Below, piece after piece: positions 1 through 8,503 of a DNA stretch of 64,000 bases (positions are counted from its first letter, which is position 1; the number at the start of each line of letters is the position of its first letter). The translations under genes were made by a program, and so were the position numbers. Under the pieces are notes generated by a model. The model saw nothing but the letters and a program-made list of their open reading frames with translations. It did no database searches and had not been told where the DNA came from. The stretch lies in assembly GCF_003837805.1 (NCBI RefSeq), contig NZ_RQIT01000029.1, forward strand, positions 1 to 64,000, in the 5' to 3' direction. This DNA comes from Bradyrhizobium sp. RP6. GTDB lineage: Bacteria > Pseudomonadota > Alphaproteobacteria > Rhizobiales > Xanthobacteraceae.

Positions 1-117
1 GCCGCAGCCCAACGCCCTCGATCGGCCGCGAAAACGCAATCGTTCGACGCCGCGCGCCGATCGACGCCTCGCAAAAAAGTCTCATATCGGGAACTGCTCC
101 CGCACGCCCGATTAAGC

Positions 118-195
118 AAAGCCCTCGGCTTGCGGGAGAGGTCGGCACGTTCCGGGCGATGCGAAGCATCGTCCCGCGCGCCGGGTGAGGGCTTT
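118..195. repeat. Palindromic intergenic repeat
   Basis: Outer arms AAAGCCCTC (118-126) and GAGGGCTTT (187-195) are perfect inverted repeats. They enclose a second hairpin, CGATGC-gaa-GCATCG, at 157-171. The inner hairpin with its flank CGTTCCGGG recurs in opposite orientation at 45040-45060, so this is a dispersed element and not a single operator. The rest of 1-327 holds no recognisable gene; short reading frames there translate the repeat itself. Confidence 0.6.
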
Positions 196-327
196 CTCCG
201 CTTGGGGATCGTCCCATTGCGGAAGCATCCTCTTCCCAGCCCCGTCCCGCAAGCGCGAGAGGGAGCGCACCAGAGAGGCTTCGTGCTTCAACGGCCGAAG
301 GGCTGATGGTGTCAAAGTCAGCGATAC

Positions 328-1521
328 TCACACCACCTTGGCGTCCCTGAGCCCCGCGATCTCGTCGGCGCCGAAACCGAACTCCTTCAGCACCTCGTCG
401 GTCTGCTCGCCGAATTCCGGCGGCCGCGCCACCATCCTGCTCGGCGTGCGCGACAGCGTCACGGGCTGACCGATCAGGCGGATATGGCGGCCCTCGTCGT
501 TCGGCACGTCCTGCGCAATGCCGAGATGCTTCACCTGCGCGTCGTCGAACATCTGGTCGATGGCGTAGATGGGACCGCAGGGCACACCGGCGTCGTTGAG
601 TTCGCGGACCCAGGTCTCGGTCGACTTCGTCACGGTGCGCTTCTCGATCTCGGCGTTGAGGGCATCACGGTTCTTGGAGCGGGCAGGGGCTGTCGCGTAG
701 TCGGGGTGGCCAAAGAGCTCCGGCGCACCGATCGCCTGCGCGCAACGCTCCCAGATCCGCCCGCCGGTGGTCGCGATGTTGATGTAGCCGTCGGAGGTCC
801 TGAACACGCCGGTGGGGATGCTGGTCGGGTGGTTGTTGCCGGCCTGCCTGGCGACCTCCTTCTCCATCAGCCAGCGCGCGGCCTGGAAGTCGAGCATGAA
901 GATCTGGGCCTGGAGCAGCGAGGTCTGCACCCACTGGCCCTTGCCGGAGACCTCGCGTTCGAGCAGCGCGGTGAGGATGCCCATGGCGCAGAACAGGCCG
1001 GCGGTGAGGTCGGCGACCGGAATGCCGACCCGCATCGGGCCTCCGCCCGGCGCGCCGGTGATCGACATCAGCCCGCCCATGCCTTGCGCGATCTGATCGA
1101 AGCCGGGGCGCTTGTGGTAGGGGCCGTCCTGGCCGAAGCCGGAGATGCTGCCATAGACGATGCGCGGGTTGATCGCGGCGAGGCTGTCATAGTCGATGCC
1201 GAGCTTCTTCTTCACGTCGGGACGGAAGTTCTCGACCACGACGTCGGCCTTGGCGGCCAGGCGCTTGAATACGGCGAGTCCGCGCTCGTCCTTCAGGTTC
1301 AGCGTCATCGCCCGCTTGTTGCGGTGCAAATTCTGGAAGTCGGAACCCCGCCGGGGGCCGCCCGGCTGCTCACCGCCGGCATCCTCGGTGAGTGCGTCGA
1401 TCTTGACGACATTGGCGCCCCAGTCCGCGAGCTGCCGCACGCAGGTGGGCCCAGAACGGACGCGGGTCAGGTCGAGCACGGTGAAACGCGACAGGGCTTC
1501 CGAGGCATGCGGAAAGGGCAT
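328..1521 (-). CDS. CaiB/BaiF family (class III) CoA-transferase
   Basis: 397 aa, the usual length of formyl-CoA:oxalate CoA-transferase / carnitine CoA-transferase relatives. These enzymes move CoA from an acyl-CoA donor to a carboxylic acid in the cytoplasm. The N-terminal half has the Rossmann-like part (LADWGANVVKIDA, VVVENFRPDV) and the family segment SGFGQDGPYHKRPGFDQ, in which Asp142 is the expected acyl-anhydride nucleophile. I chose the ATG at 1521 because GGAG lies about 9 nt upstream and the family homology starts right after it; in-frame ATGs at 1557 and 1647 would add a non-conserved tail. The acyl substrate cannot be told from sequence. It stands alone, with no adjacent partner gene. 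Confidence 0.9.
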   Translation of the reverse strand: MPFPHASEALSRFTVLDLTRVRSGPTCVRQLADWGANVVKIDALTEDAGGEQPGGPRRGSDFQNLHRNKRAMTLNLKDERGLAVFKRLAAKADVVVENFRPDVKKKLGIDYDSLAAINPRIVYGSISGFGQDGPYHKRPGFDQIAQGMGGLMSITGAPGGGPMRVGIPVADLTAGLFCAMGILTALLEREVSGKGQWVQTSLLQAQIFMLDFQAARWLMEKEVARQAGNNHPTSIPTGVFRTSDGYINIATTGGRIWERCAQAIGAPELFGHPDYATAPARSKNRDALNAEIEKRTVTKSTETWVRELNDAGVPCGPIYAIDQMFDDAQVKHLGIAQDVPNDEGRHIRLIGQPVTLSRTPSRMVARPPEFGEQTDEVLKEFGFGADEIAGLRDAKVV

Positions 1522-1651
1522 TTTGAGCGGCTCCGGGACAGATTGCGGGGCTACCATAGTGCCGAAAGCCCTTGCGGCAACCCTGGTCCAATGCGGATGC
1601 TGCCTGCCGAAATGCCATGCCTGACGCGGCTTTGCTGCGCTGCGCAACGGC

Positions 1652-1966
1652 TCAGCGCGACAGGCGCTTCAGTTCCGCGCGCGCCTGCTCGGCCAAGGGA
1701 TCGTCGCCGTGGCGCGCAATGAAGAGCTCGAAGGCTTCCCGCGTTCCCTTCCGGCGGGCGGCTTCGTATTCCTCTGCCACCGCGACGGCAGGATCGCGGG
1801 CCATTGGCATGGAGGGCGCGCGCGCCGCCTTGCCGTTGTCATCCGCGTTGGCGTTTTGCACCATGACGGGCAGTCCTCCGAGGGTGATGTGACCGAATCC
1901 GGCGAGCGTCATCAGCGCTCCCAGCAGACCGGCCGAGGATGAACGTCGTCTCATGAAAGCCTGCAA
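1652..1966 (-). CDS. Small exported hypothetical protein
   Basis: 104 aa, function unknown. After a basic start (MQAFMRRR) comes a hydrophobic stretch (residues about 12-32) that looks like a signal peptide or membrane anchor. The C-terminal third (EEYEAARRKGTREAFELFI) is a charged helical segment resembling one TPR-like repeat; this resemblance is only impressionistic. A second possible start is Met5. It lies on the same strand as the CoA-transferase, 130 bp upstream of that gene's start, but nothing links them functionally. The 180 bp upstream separates it from the divergent protease gene. Confidence 0.5.
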   Translation of the reverse strand: MQAFMRRRSSSAGLLGALMTLAGFGHITLGGLPVMVQNANADDNGKAARAPSMPMARDPAVAVAEEYEAARRKGTREAFELFIARHGDDPLAEQARAELKRLSR

Positions 1967-2068
1967 ATGACGATGCCGTGGGAACCAAGCTCTTGTTCCT
2001 GTCCGTAGGACTACGGAATTTGATGGCTGACGAGTCCTTATGAAATGGAACGAACGCCGCTGCCCAAA

Positions 2069-2085
2069 TTAAACCAAACGTTTAA
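2069..2085. promoter_or_regulatory. Candidate operator upstream of protease gene
   Basis: Inverted repeat TTAAAC-(5 nt)-GTTTAA in the otherwise GC-rich divergent spacer between the small exported protein and the protease, about 62 bp before the chosen protease start. The AT-rich symmetric half-sites fit a repressor or activator site. No known consensus is assigned. Confidence 0.25.
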
Positions 2086-2147
2086 CTCTCAAGCTAGAAT
2101 CATGTGCCTTCGCCGCGAATTTGCGACGCTTTGCTCTGGAGAGTCGA

Positions 2148-5099
2148 TTGGCCACCGCTGTTTACGTCAGTGCCACCAATAACGCCGAAATCGACGGCCT
2201 GCTGTCGGGCTATAAATGGTCCGGCGCGATCACCTATAGTTTTCCCGACGCACCCAGCGACTATTCCAATCCTTATTACGGTGGCAGCAGCGAGCCGACC
2301 ACCTCGGGCTTTGCCTCGGCACCCACGCAGATACAGGCCGCAATCAATTACGCAATCGGACTGATCCTCAGCTACACCAACGCCGACATCCAATATGCCG
2401 GCACGAACGGCGCCGATATCATGATCGCGCAGTCGCCGGCGGCCAATCCGACCGCCTACGCCTACTATCCCGGCAATTATGCGTCCGGCGGCGACATCTG
2501 GTTCGGCACCCAATACGATTTCTCGCTGGCCAAGCTCGGCAATTACTACTTCACCACCGCGCTGCACGAGCTCGGCCATGCCGTGGGTCTCAAACACAGC
2601 CAGGAGACCGGTGGCCCCGCCAACGTCGCGGTGCCGAGCGCGCATGACGACAGCGAATACACCGTCATGAGCTATCGCAGCTATGTCGGCGCTTCGACCA
2701 CGAGCGGCTACACCAACGAAGCGTACGGGTATCCGCAGACCTACATGGCCAACGATATCCTCGCGCTCCAGACCATGTACGGCGCGGACTTCGCGACCCA
2801 GAGCAGCAACACCGTCTACACCTGGAATCCGACCACCGGGCAGGAGTTCATCAACGGGGTCGGGCAGCTCGCACCGGGCGGAGGCGTCGGCGGCTCGGCC
2901 AACCGCATCTACGAGACCGTCTGGGATGGCGGCGGCGTCGATACCTACGACCTGTCGAACTACACGACGGGCCTGAGCATCAATCTCAATCCCGGCGCCT
3001 CGTCGGTGTTCTCCTCCGTGCAGCTGGCCTATCTCGGCAATGGCCATTACGCGTCGGGCAACGTCTACAACGCCTATCTCTACAATGGCGATGCGCGTTC
3101 CTACATCGACAACGCCATCGGCGGGTCCGGCAACGATACGATTGTTGGCAATGCCATCGCCAACATGCTGAACGGCGGTGGCGGCAGCGATACGATCACC
3201 GGCGGTGCGGGAAACGATACCATCAATGGCGGTTCGGGCACCGACACGGCGGTGTATTCGGGCGGCCAAGCCAATTATACGATTTCGTACAACACGGCGG
3301 CACAGACCTTCACCCTGACCGACCTGCGCGGTGGCTCACCCGACGGCACCGATACCGTTGCCGCGGTCGAGTATTTCCGGTTCGCGGATGGCACGGCCGG
3401 TAGCGCCAGCCTGACGACGACTGTGCTCGAGACGTTCGGGGCGACCAGCGTGATTCTGTCTGGCGGCAACTACCACCTGGACAGCATCTCGACCGGCACT
3501 GGACCTGTCCTGAAATATGCGGGATCTGCGGTGATCGCGGCAAAGTGGGGTGTGTGGACGGTCATTGGCGCGGAGCAGGTGTCGGGCGGCGGCTACGACG
3601 TGGTCTGGAAGAGTTCATCGAACCAGCACTATTCGGTGTGGAGCACGGACAGCAATGGCAACTTCCTGACCACGCTCGCCGCGGCCCCCGAAGTGCTTGG
3701 GTCCGATCCGTCTCTAAAAGCGCTGGAGCCGACGCTCCAGCAGGATCTCAATGGCGATGGCACGATTGGCGTGCCTGCCGTCAGTGACACCACGATCGAG
3801 ACGTTCGGGTCGACCAGCGTGGTCCTGTCCGGCGACAACTACCACCTGAACAACATCTCGAGCGGCACCGGACCTGTCCTGAAATATGCGGGGTCTGCGG
3901 TGGTCGCGGCGAATTGGGGTGTGTGGACGGTCATTGGCGCCGAGCAGGTGTCGGGCGGCGGCTACGACGTCGTCTGGAAGAGTTCATCGAACCAGCATTA
4001 TTCGGTGTGGAGCACGGACAGCAACGGCAACTTCCTGACCACGCTCGCCGCGGCCTCCGAAGTGCTCGGGTCCGATCCGTCTCTGAAAGCGCTGGAGCCG
4101 ACGCTCCAGCAGGACCTCAACGGCGATGGCACGATTGGCGTGCCTGCCGTCAGTGACACCACGATCGAGACGTTCGGGTCGACCAGCGTGGTCCTGTCCG
4201 GCGACAACTACCACCTGAACAGCATCTCGAGCGGCACCGGACCTGTCCTGAAATATGCAGGGTCTGCGGTGGTCGCGGCGAATTGGGGCGTGTGGACGGT
4301 CATTGGCGCCGAGCAGGTGTCGGGCGGCGGCTACGACGTCGTCTGGAAGAGTTCATCGAACCAGCATTATTCGGTGTGGAGCACGGACAGCAACGGCAAC
4401 TTCCTGACCACGCTCGCCGCGGCGTCCGAAGTGCCCGGGTCCGATCCGTCTCTGAAAGCCCTGGAGCCGACGCTCCAGCAGGATCTCAATGGCGATGGCA
4501 CGATTGGCGTGCCGGCCGTCAGTGACACCACGATCGAGACGTTCGGGTCGACCAGCGTGGTCCTGTCCGGCGACAACTACCACCTGAACAGCATCTCGAG
4601 CGGCACCGGACCTGTCCTGAAATATGCAGGGTCTGCGGTGGTCGCGGCGAATTGGGGCGTGTGGACGGTCATTGGCGCCGAGCAGGTGGCGGGCGGCGGC
4701 TACGATGTCGTCTGGAAGAGTTCATCGAACCAGCATTATTCGGTGTGGAGCACGGACAGCAACGGCAACTTCCTGAGCACGCTCGCCGCGGCCTCCGAAG
4801 TGCTCGGGTCCGATCCGTCTCTGAAAACCCTGGAGCCGACGCTCCAGCAGGATCTCAACGGCGATGGCGCTGTCGGCGCTGCGCCGCCCAGTGACAGTGC
4901 TCTCGTGTTCAAGTTCGATGAGGCGCCACTGTCCGGCCCGCCGGAGGCGCCAGATCCGATGCCCGGGTGGGTTGGCGCGGAGGTCACGTCCGCGCCGTCG
5001 ATGCCCGCTGAGGCGGTGGTAAATCAGGATATTCCCGTACCCGTCAGCCCCGTTGACCTTCTCCACGATCTGCACGGCAGCGGTTTGCTGCTCGCCTGA
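2148..5099 (+). CDS. Serralysin-like M10 metalloprotease with RTX and W-rich repeats
   Basis: 983 aa secreted zinc endopeptidase. The zinc motif HELGHAVGLKH (His140, Glu141, His144, His150) is the metzincin HExxHxxGxxH signature, and YTVMSY (Met174) is the Met-turn. Glycine-aspartate nonapeptides such as GGAGNDTINGG (nt about 3124-3260) form the Ca-binding RTX roll typical of type I secretion substrates; no N-terminal signal peptide is visible. From nt 3429 there are four copies of a 123-aa module rich in Trp and Tyr (GVWTVIGAEQV, YDVVWKSSSNQHYSVW), each ending in an EF-hand/dockerin-like DLNGDGTIG. These match my memory of the tryptophan-rich Synechocystis C-terminal domain (PF07483). I chose TTG 2148 because GGAGAG lies 4 nt before it and translation gives MATAVYVSAT; a TTG at 2121 is possible. 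No exporter gene is adjacent. Confidence 0.88.
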   Translation: MATAVYVSATNNAEIDGLLSGYKWSGAITYSFPDAPSDYSNPYYGGSSEPTTSGFASAPTQIQAAINYAIGLILSYTNADIQYAGTNGADIMIAQSPAANPTAYAYYPGNYASGGDIWFGTQYDFSLAKLGNYYFTTALHELGHAVGLKHSQETGGPANVAVPSAHDDSEYTVMSYRSYVGASTTSGYTNEAYGYPQTYMANDILALQTMYGADFATQSSNTVYTWNPTTGQEFINGVGQLAPGGGVGGSANRIYETVWDGGGVDTYDLSNYTTGLSINLNPGASSVFSSVQLAYLGNGHYASGNVYNAYLYNGDARSYIDNAIGGSGNDTIVGNAIANMLNGGGGSDTITGGAGNDTINGGSGTDTAVYSGGQANYTISYNTAAQTFTLTDLRGGSPDGTDTVAAVEYFRFADGTAGSASLTTTVLETFGATSVILSGGNYHLDSISTGTGPVLKYAGSAVIAAKWGVWTVIGAEQVSGGGYDVVWKSSSNQHYSVWSTDSNGNFLTTLAAAPEVLGSDPSLKALEPTLQQDLNGDGTIGVPAVSDTTIETFGSTSVVLSGDNYHLNNISSGTGPVLKYAGSAVVAANWGVWTVIGAEQVSGGGYDVVWKSSSNQHYSVWSTDSNGNFLTTLAAASEVLGSDPSLKALEPTLQQDLNGDGTIGVPAVSDTTIETFGSTSVVLSGDNYHLNSISSGTGPVLKYAGSAVVAANWGVWTVIGAEQVSGGGYDVVWKSSSNQHYSVWSTDSNGNFLTTLAAASEVPGSDPSLKALEPTLQQDLNGDGTIGVPAVSDTTIETFGSTSVVLSGDNYHLNSISSGTGPVLKYAGSAVVAANWGVWTVIGAEQVAGGGYDVVWKSSSNQHYSVWSTDSNGNFLSTLAAASEVLGSDPSLKTLEPTLQQDLNGDGAVGAAPPSDSALVFKFDEAPLSGPPEAPDPMPGWVGAEVTSAPSMPAEAVVNQDIPVPVSPVDLLHDLHGSGLLLA
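3429..4904 (+). repeat. Four tandem 369-bp repeats inside protease gene
   Basis: Units begin at 3429, 3798, 4167 and 4536, each with GAGACGTTCGGG. Units 2, 3 and 4 are nearly identical at the DNA level, including synonymous positions. Unit 1 is slightly diverged, and unit 4 diverges in its last codons. The period is an exact multiple of three, so gain or loss of a unit keeps the frame. Confidence 0.95.
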
Positions 5100-5206
5100 C
5101 GCCAGTGCGGCCTTCGAGTCAGCCGCGATCGGAGATGGCTGATGATGTCGGACGGCTCGCTGATGGCGAACAGGCTCGCTGCGGACGAGAGACGTTGCGA
5201 GCCGGA

Positions 5207-6169
5207 TCAGGCGATTTCGAGCGAGTGCTTGAAGTAGGCGATGGTCTCCTTCAGCCCGTCCTCGAGCGCGACGTTCGGCTCCCAGTTCAGGACAGCCTTC
5301 GCCTTGGCGAGGTCGGGCTGGCGCTGACGCGGGTCATCCTGCGGCAGCGGCTTGAACTCGAGCCGGGAGCGCGAGCCGGTGAGCTTGATGACCTTCTCGG
5401 CGAGCTCGCGGATGGTGAACTCGGAATTGTTGCCGAGATTGATCGGTCCGGTGACGTCTTCTGCACTCACCATCAACCGCATGATGGCCTCGACGAGGTC
5501 GTCGACATAGCAGAATGAGCGGGTCTGACCGCCGTCGCCGAACACGGTGATCGGCTCGCCCTTGAGCGCCTGGACGATGAAGGACGACACCACGCGACCG
5601 TCGTTGGGCTGCATGCGCGGGCCGTAAGTGTTGAAGATGCGCGCGACCTTGATCGGCAGGCCATGCTGACGCCAATAGTCGAAGAACAACGTCTCGGCGC
5701 AGCGCTTGCCTTCGTCGTAGCAGGAGCGGATGCCGATGGGGTTGACGTTGCCCCAGTAATCCTCGGTCTGCGGATGGATCAGCGGATCGCCATAGACCTC
5801 GCTGGTGGAGGCCTGAAAGATGCGCGCCTTGAGTCGCTTGGCGAGCCCCAGCATGTTGATGGCGCCGTGCACCGAGGTCTTGGTGGTCTGCACGGGATCG
5901 CGCTGGTAGTGGATCGGCGAGGCCGGGCAGGCCAGGTTGAAGATCGCGTCCACCTCGATGTAGAGCGGGAAGGTGACGTCGTGCCGGACAGCCTCGAACA
6001 GCGGATTTGCGATCAGATGCGAAATGTTGCGCCGGCTGCCTGTGAAATAATTGTCCGCGGACACCACCTCGGCTCCCGAACCGAGCAGTCGCTCGCAAAG
6101 GTGCGATCCGATAAACCCGGCTCCCCCGGTCACGAGGATGCGGCTGTTCCTGTAGTTTTCAAACGGCAT
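5207..6169 (-). CDS. uxs: UDP-glucuronate decarboxylase (UDP-xylose synthase)
   Basis: 320 aa extended SDR that converts UDP-glucuronate to UDP-xylose with NAD as internal cofactor. Visible: Rossmann motif GGAGFIGSHL (residues 15-24), ACPASPIHYQRDP (80-92) typical of UXS, STSEVYGDP, and the catalytic Tyr151/Lys155 in SCYDEGKRCAE. The segment GPRMQPNDGRVVSSF is also characteristic. The start at 6169 gives MPFENYRNSRILVTGG. An upstream ATG at 6280 would add 37 residues without homology. It is the last gene of the minus-strand glycan block and is convergent with the protease gene. The product could feed the glycosyltransferases encoded just upstream. Confidence 0.88.
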   Translation of the reverse strand: MPFENYRNSRILVTGGAGFIGSHLCERLLGSGAEVVSADNYFTGSRRNISHLIANPLFEAVRHDVTFPLYIEVDAIFNLACPASPIHYQRDPVQTTKTSVHGAINMLGLAKRLKARIFQASTSEVYGDPLIHPQTEDYWGNVNPIGIRSCYDEGKRCAETLFFDYWRQHGLPIKVARIFNTYGPRMQPNDGRVVSSFIVQALKGEPITVFGDGGQTRSFCYVDDLVEAIMRLMVSAEDVTGPINLGNNSEFTIRELAEKVIKLTGSRSRLEFKPLPQDDPRQRQPDLAKAKAVLNWEPNVALEDGLKETIAYFKHSLEIA

Positions 6170-6334
6170 GATCGGTTCCAGATTGTTCGCAAGGGAGCGG
6201 CTGAGTGGTATCGGCAACGGCCGGACTCGCCAATAGCCAAATGCCTTGGATCGAGGTATCGAAACACCTCTACTGTGCATAGGGTTGTTTTCGCGCTTTT
6301 TACACGGTGGGCGCGCCGGGGGGCCGCGATCAGC

Positions 6335-7084
6335 CTAGAATTCCCGCCGCTTCAACCAGGCCCGCGCGCCCCAATGGCCGAAGCACCAGGCCGATCGGAC
6401 CAGGGAGAGGTGCTCGACATTGCGGTAGACCTGCCAGACCCATTTGGCCGAGCGCATCGGTCGGCTCGACACTGAGGACCCCCTGACGCGGTAACGAGCA
6501 AGATCTTCGTTGAGGCCGTATGCGGTATGGCCGCGCTTGAGGATCGAGAGCCACAGGCAGAAATCGTCGTAACCCTCGTTCTTCATCGCGATGGGGCCTG
6601 AGATCTCACGATCGACCATCGCGGTCAGCGTCGCGATCGCGGTGTTCCTCAGGAGCTGGTCGTAGGTCAGCGAGGCCGGCACCTCGATCAGCCGTCCGGT
6701 GACCGTGCTGGTCTCGTTGATGCGGCGGAAGGCGGTGTAGCTCAGCGCGGCCTGCTTCGCCTTCGCGAAGGCGAGCTGCCGCTCCAGCTTTTCGGGCAGC
6801 CACAGATCGTCGCTGTCGAGGAAGGCGAGATAGCGGCCCTGCGCCCGGTCGATCGCGGCCTGGCGCGCCAGCGCCGGCCCGCCGTTCTTCGCCTGCCGGA
6901 TCAGCTTGACGCGGGGATCGCGCTCGCCGATGTCAGCGATGATCTGCGGTGTCCTGTCGGTCGAGCAGTCGTCGGCGATCAGGAGCTCCCAATCGGAGAA
7001 GCTCTGGCTCTGCACCGAGCGGATGGTCTCCTCGATCAGACCTTCGACGTTCCAGGATGGGGTGATGATCGAGACGAGCGGCAT
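6335..7084 (-). CDS. Family 2 glycosyltransferase
   Basis: 249 aa GT-A fold enzyme. N-terminus MPLVSIITPSWN, acidic pair LIADDCSTD (residues 36-44) for nucleotide binding and DSDD (90-93) as the metal-binding DxD. No membrane segments, so it should act at the cytoplasmic face on a lipid-linked glycan. The ATG at 7084 is chosen because the fold begins there; the frame extends 16 codons further upstream without family similarity. It lies 11 bp downstream of the capsule-type glycosyltransferase gene, in the same operon. The donor sugar cannot be predicted. Confidence 0.85.
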   Translation of the reverse strand: MPLVSIITPSWNVEGLIEETIRSVQSQSFSDWELLIADDCSTDRTPQIIADIGERDPRVKLIRQAKNGGPALARQAAIDRAQGRYLAFLDSDDLWLPEKLERQLAFAKAKQAALSYTAFRRINETSTVTGRLIEVPASLTYDQLLRNTAIATLTAMVDREISGPIAMKNEGYDDFCLWLSILKRGHTAYGLNEDLARYRVRGSSVSSRPMRSAKWVWQVYRNVEHLSLVRSAWCFGHWGARAWLKRREF

Positions 7085-7095
7085 GACGGGTCCGT

Positions 7096-8499
7096 TCAAT
7101 GCGCGCGAGCGGGCTCGGCGATCGCGGCGCACAAGGAGGCCGCGAACGTGTCGAGCAGCTTGGGATCGCTGATATAGAGTTCGCCCGGATAAGACTTGCG
7201 CCAGGCCGATTCGAAATAGGGTGCGCCCTTGGCTGGATCGAATGGACCGGAGGAGAGCGCCTCGCGCAGCCGCGCGGGCACGTCCGCCAGTCGGTCGACC
7301 GCGTAGACCAGCGGGCAGGAGCGATAGAACGCATCGCCCATCACCACGACCGGCTTGCCGAGCAGCAAGGCCTCGGCGCCCGATTTGCTGTTGACGGAGA
7401 TGACCGCATCGGCGCGGTTGAGCACTGTGTAATTGTTGGTCTGTGGCGGCAGCAGCACGAAATTGTCGAAGCGGCGCGCCAGCTCGAACAGGCGATCGGC
7501 CGAGATCGCGCCGATCTGGGCGGGGTGTTCCTTCACCACCAGCACATGCGAGTCCGGAATCGTCCGCAGCAGGAAATCGACGGTCGCGACCTGGTCGAGA
7601 TAGGCGGGCGAGCGCAGCGTCAGCGCCATGTCGGCCGGAACGTGGAATGGATAGTAGACGAAGGGCGCCCCGGGGATCGGCTTGTAGAGCTTGCGCAGCC
7701 GCGTCGCGTTGAGCGCCATCGCCGCGTGCACGCGGGCGTGACGCAGATTGTGTCCGAACTCCTGATGCTTACCGAGCGCGAACTGGTCCCACAGCTTTTC
7801 GGAGAGGCGGCGGGCGTTGCGCAGGTTCACGACCTTCTTGAAAGCCGCCGAATAATGATGCTGGTCTTTTTTGGGGATGACGATCGCCCGCTGCTTCAGC
7901 GTGTCGTCGAGATAGGCGCGTACCTCTGCCGACACCGTATCCGCCGGTGTCGGCATCACGTCGGGCGCGGCGAGACTGTCGGGCGTGAAATACATCCGGC
8001 CACGAAAGAACGATGGCTCGATGAACCAGTTGCGGATGTTGCGACGCCTGGCGGCGTAGAAGCTCGCGATGACGGAGAGGAAGCCCCCGAGCTCCTGAAC
8101 CAGCTCGACGCGCTTGCCCTGCGTGTCCAGGCGGTCGAGCAACGCCTCCATCGCGTTGGCATAGATCATGAACCGCCGGCGAAGCGCGGCGGTGTCGCGG
8201 ATGCCGAACGTGAACCGCTCATGGCTGAACAGGAAATTGGTCCCGTCGAGTCCGTAGGCGACGACGCGCGCGTCGAACGCGCGGCGATCGTCGGGCGACG
8301 GACCGGTCTTGAGGCCGTCGCGATACATGTTCGTGACCGGCACGCCTTCTGCCGCCGACATCTCGGCGCTGCGATCGTCAAAGGCGAGCAATTCGACGTC
8401 GTTGCCTGCCGCACGCAGCCGCTGCGCGACCGGAATCCAGAACCGGGTCTGGTATTCGGCAAGCGTGGTGATGAGAATGGTCTTTGCGGATGTGGTCAT
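7096..8499 (-). CDS. Capsule-polysaccharide-type glycosyltransferase (KpsS/KpsC-like)
   Basis: 467 aa. The C-terminal half has features of capsule polysaccharide biosynthesis/export proteins (PF05159-like, GT-B fold): VVKEHPAQIG, NNYTVLNRADAVISVNS, SGAEALLLGKPVVVMG and AFYRSCPLVYAVD. The N-terminus (TILITTLAEYQTRFWIPVA) is an ordinary Rossmann start. The ATG at 8499 is preferred; the frame continues 53 codons upstream into the next gene without similarity. Only 4 bp separate it from the upstream surface-carbohydrate gene. Relatives include Kdo transferases and proteins acting on ulosonic-acid polymers, so a role in transferring one of the nonulosonates made by this locus is a reasonable inference, not shown. 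Confidence 0.75.
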   Translation of the reverse strand: MTTSAKTILITTLAEYQTRFWIPVAQRLRAAGNDVELLAFDDRSAEMSAAEGVPVTNMYRDGLKTGPSPDDRRAFDARVVAYGLDGTNFLFSHERFTFGIRDTAALRRRFMIYANAMEALLDRLDTQGKRVELVQELGGFLSVIASFYAARRRNIRNWFIEPSFFRGRMYFTPDSLAAPDVMPTPADTVSAEVRAYLDDTLKQRAIVIPKKDQHHYSAAFKKVVNLRNARRLSEKLWDQFALGKHQEFGHNLRHARVHAAMALNATRLRKLYKPIPGAPFVYYPFHVPADMALTLRSPAYLDQVATVDFLLRTIPDSHVLVVKEHPAQIGAISADRLFELARRFDNFVLLPPQTNNYTVLNRADAVISVNSKSGAEALLLGKPVVVMGDAFYRSCPLVYAVDRLADVPARLREALSSGPFDPAKGAPYFESAWRKSYPGELYISDPKLLDTFAASLCAAIAEPARAH

Positions 8500-8503
8500 G
8501 ACT

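Noticed and set aside
112..315. Small minus-strand open frame at the left edge
   Set aside because: It translates a palindromic dispersed repeat; such peptides are common false calls in this group.
484..1722. 412-codon plus-strand frame opposite the CoA-transferase
   Set aside because: Mirror frame of a clear CaiB/BaiF gene; no ribosome site and no conserved segment.
2100..3269. 389-codon minus-strand frame opposite the protease
   Set aside because: Antisense of the zinc-protease and RTX region; composition reflects the repeat codons.
3429..4904. Regular repeats considered as a CRISPR-like array
   Set aside because: The 369-bp units are in-frame coding modules without unique spacers.
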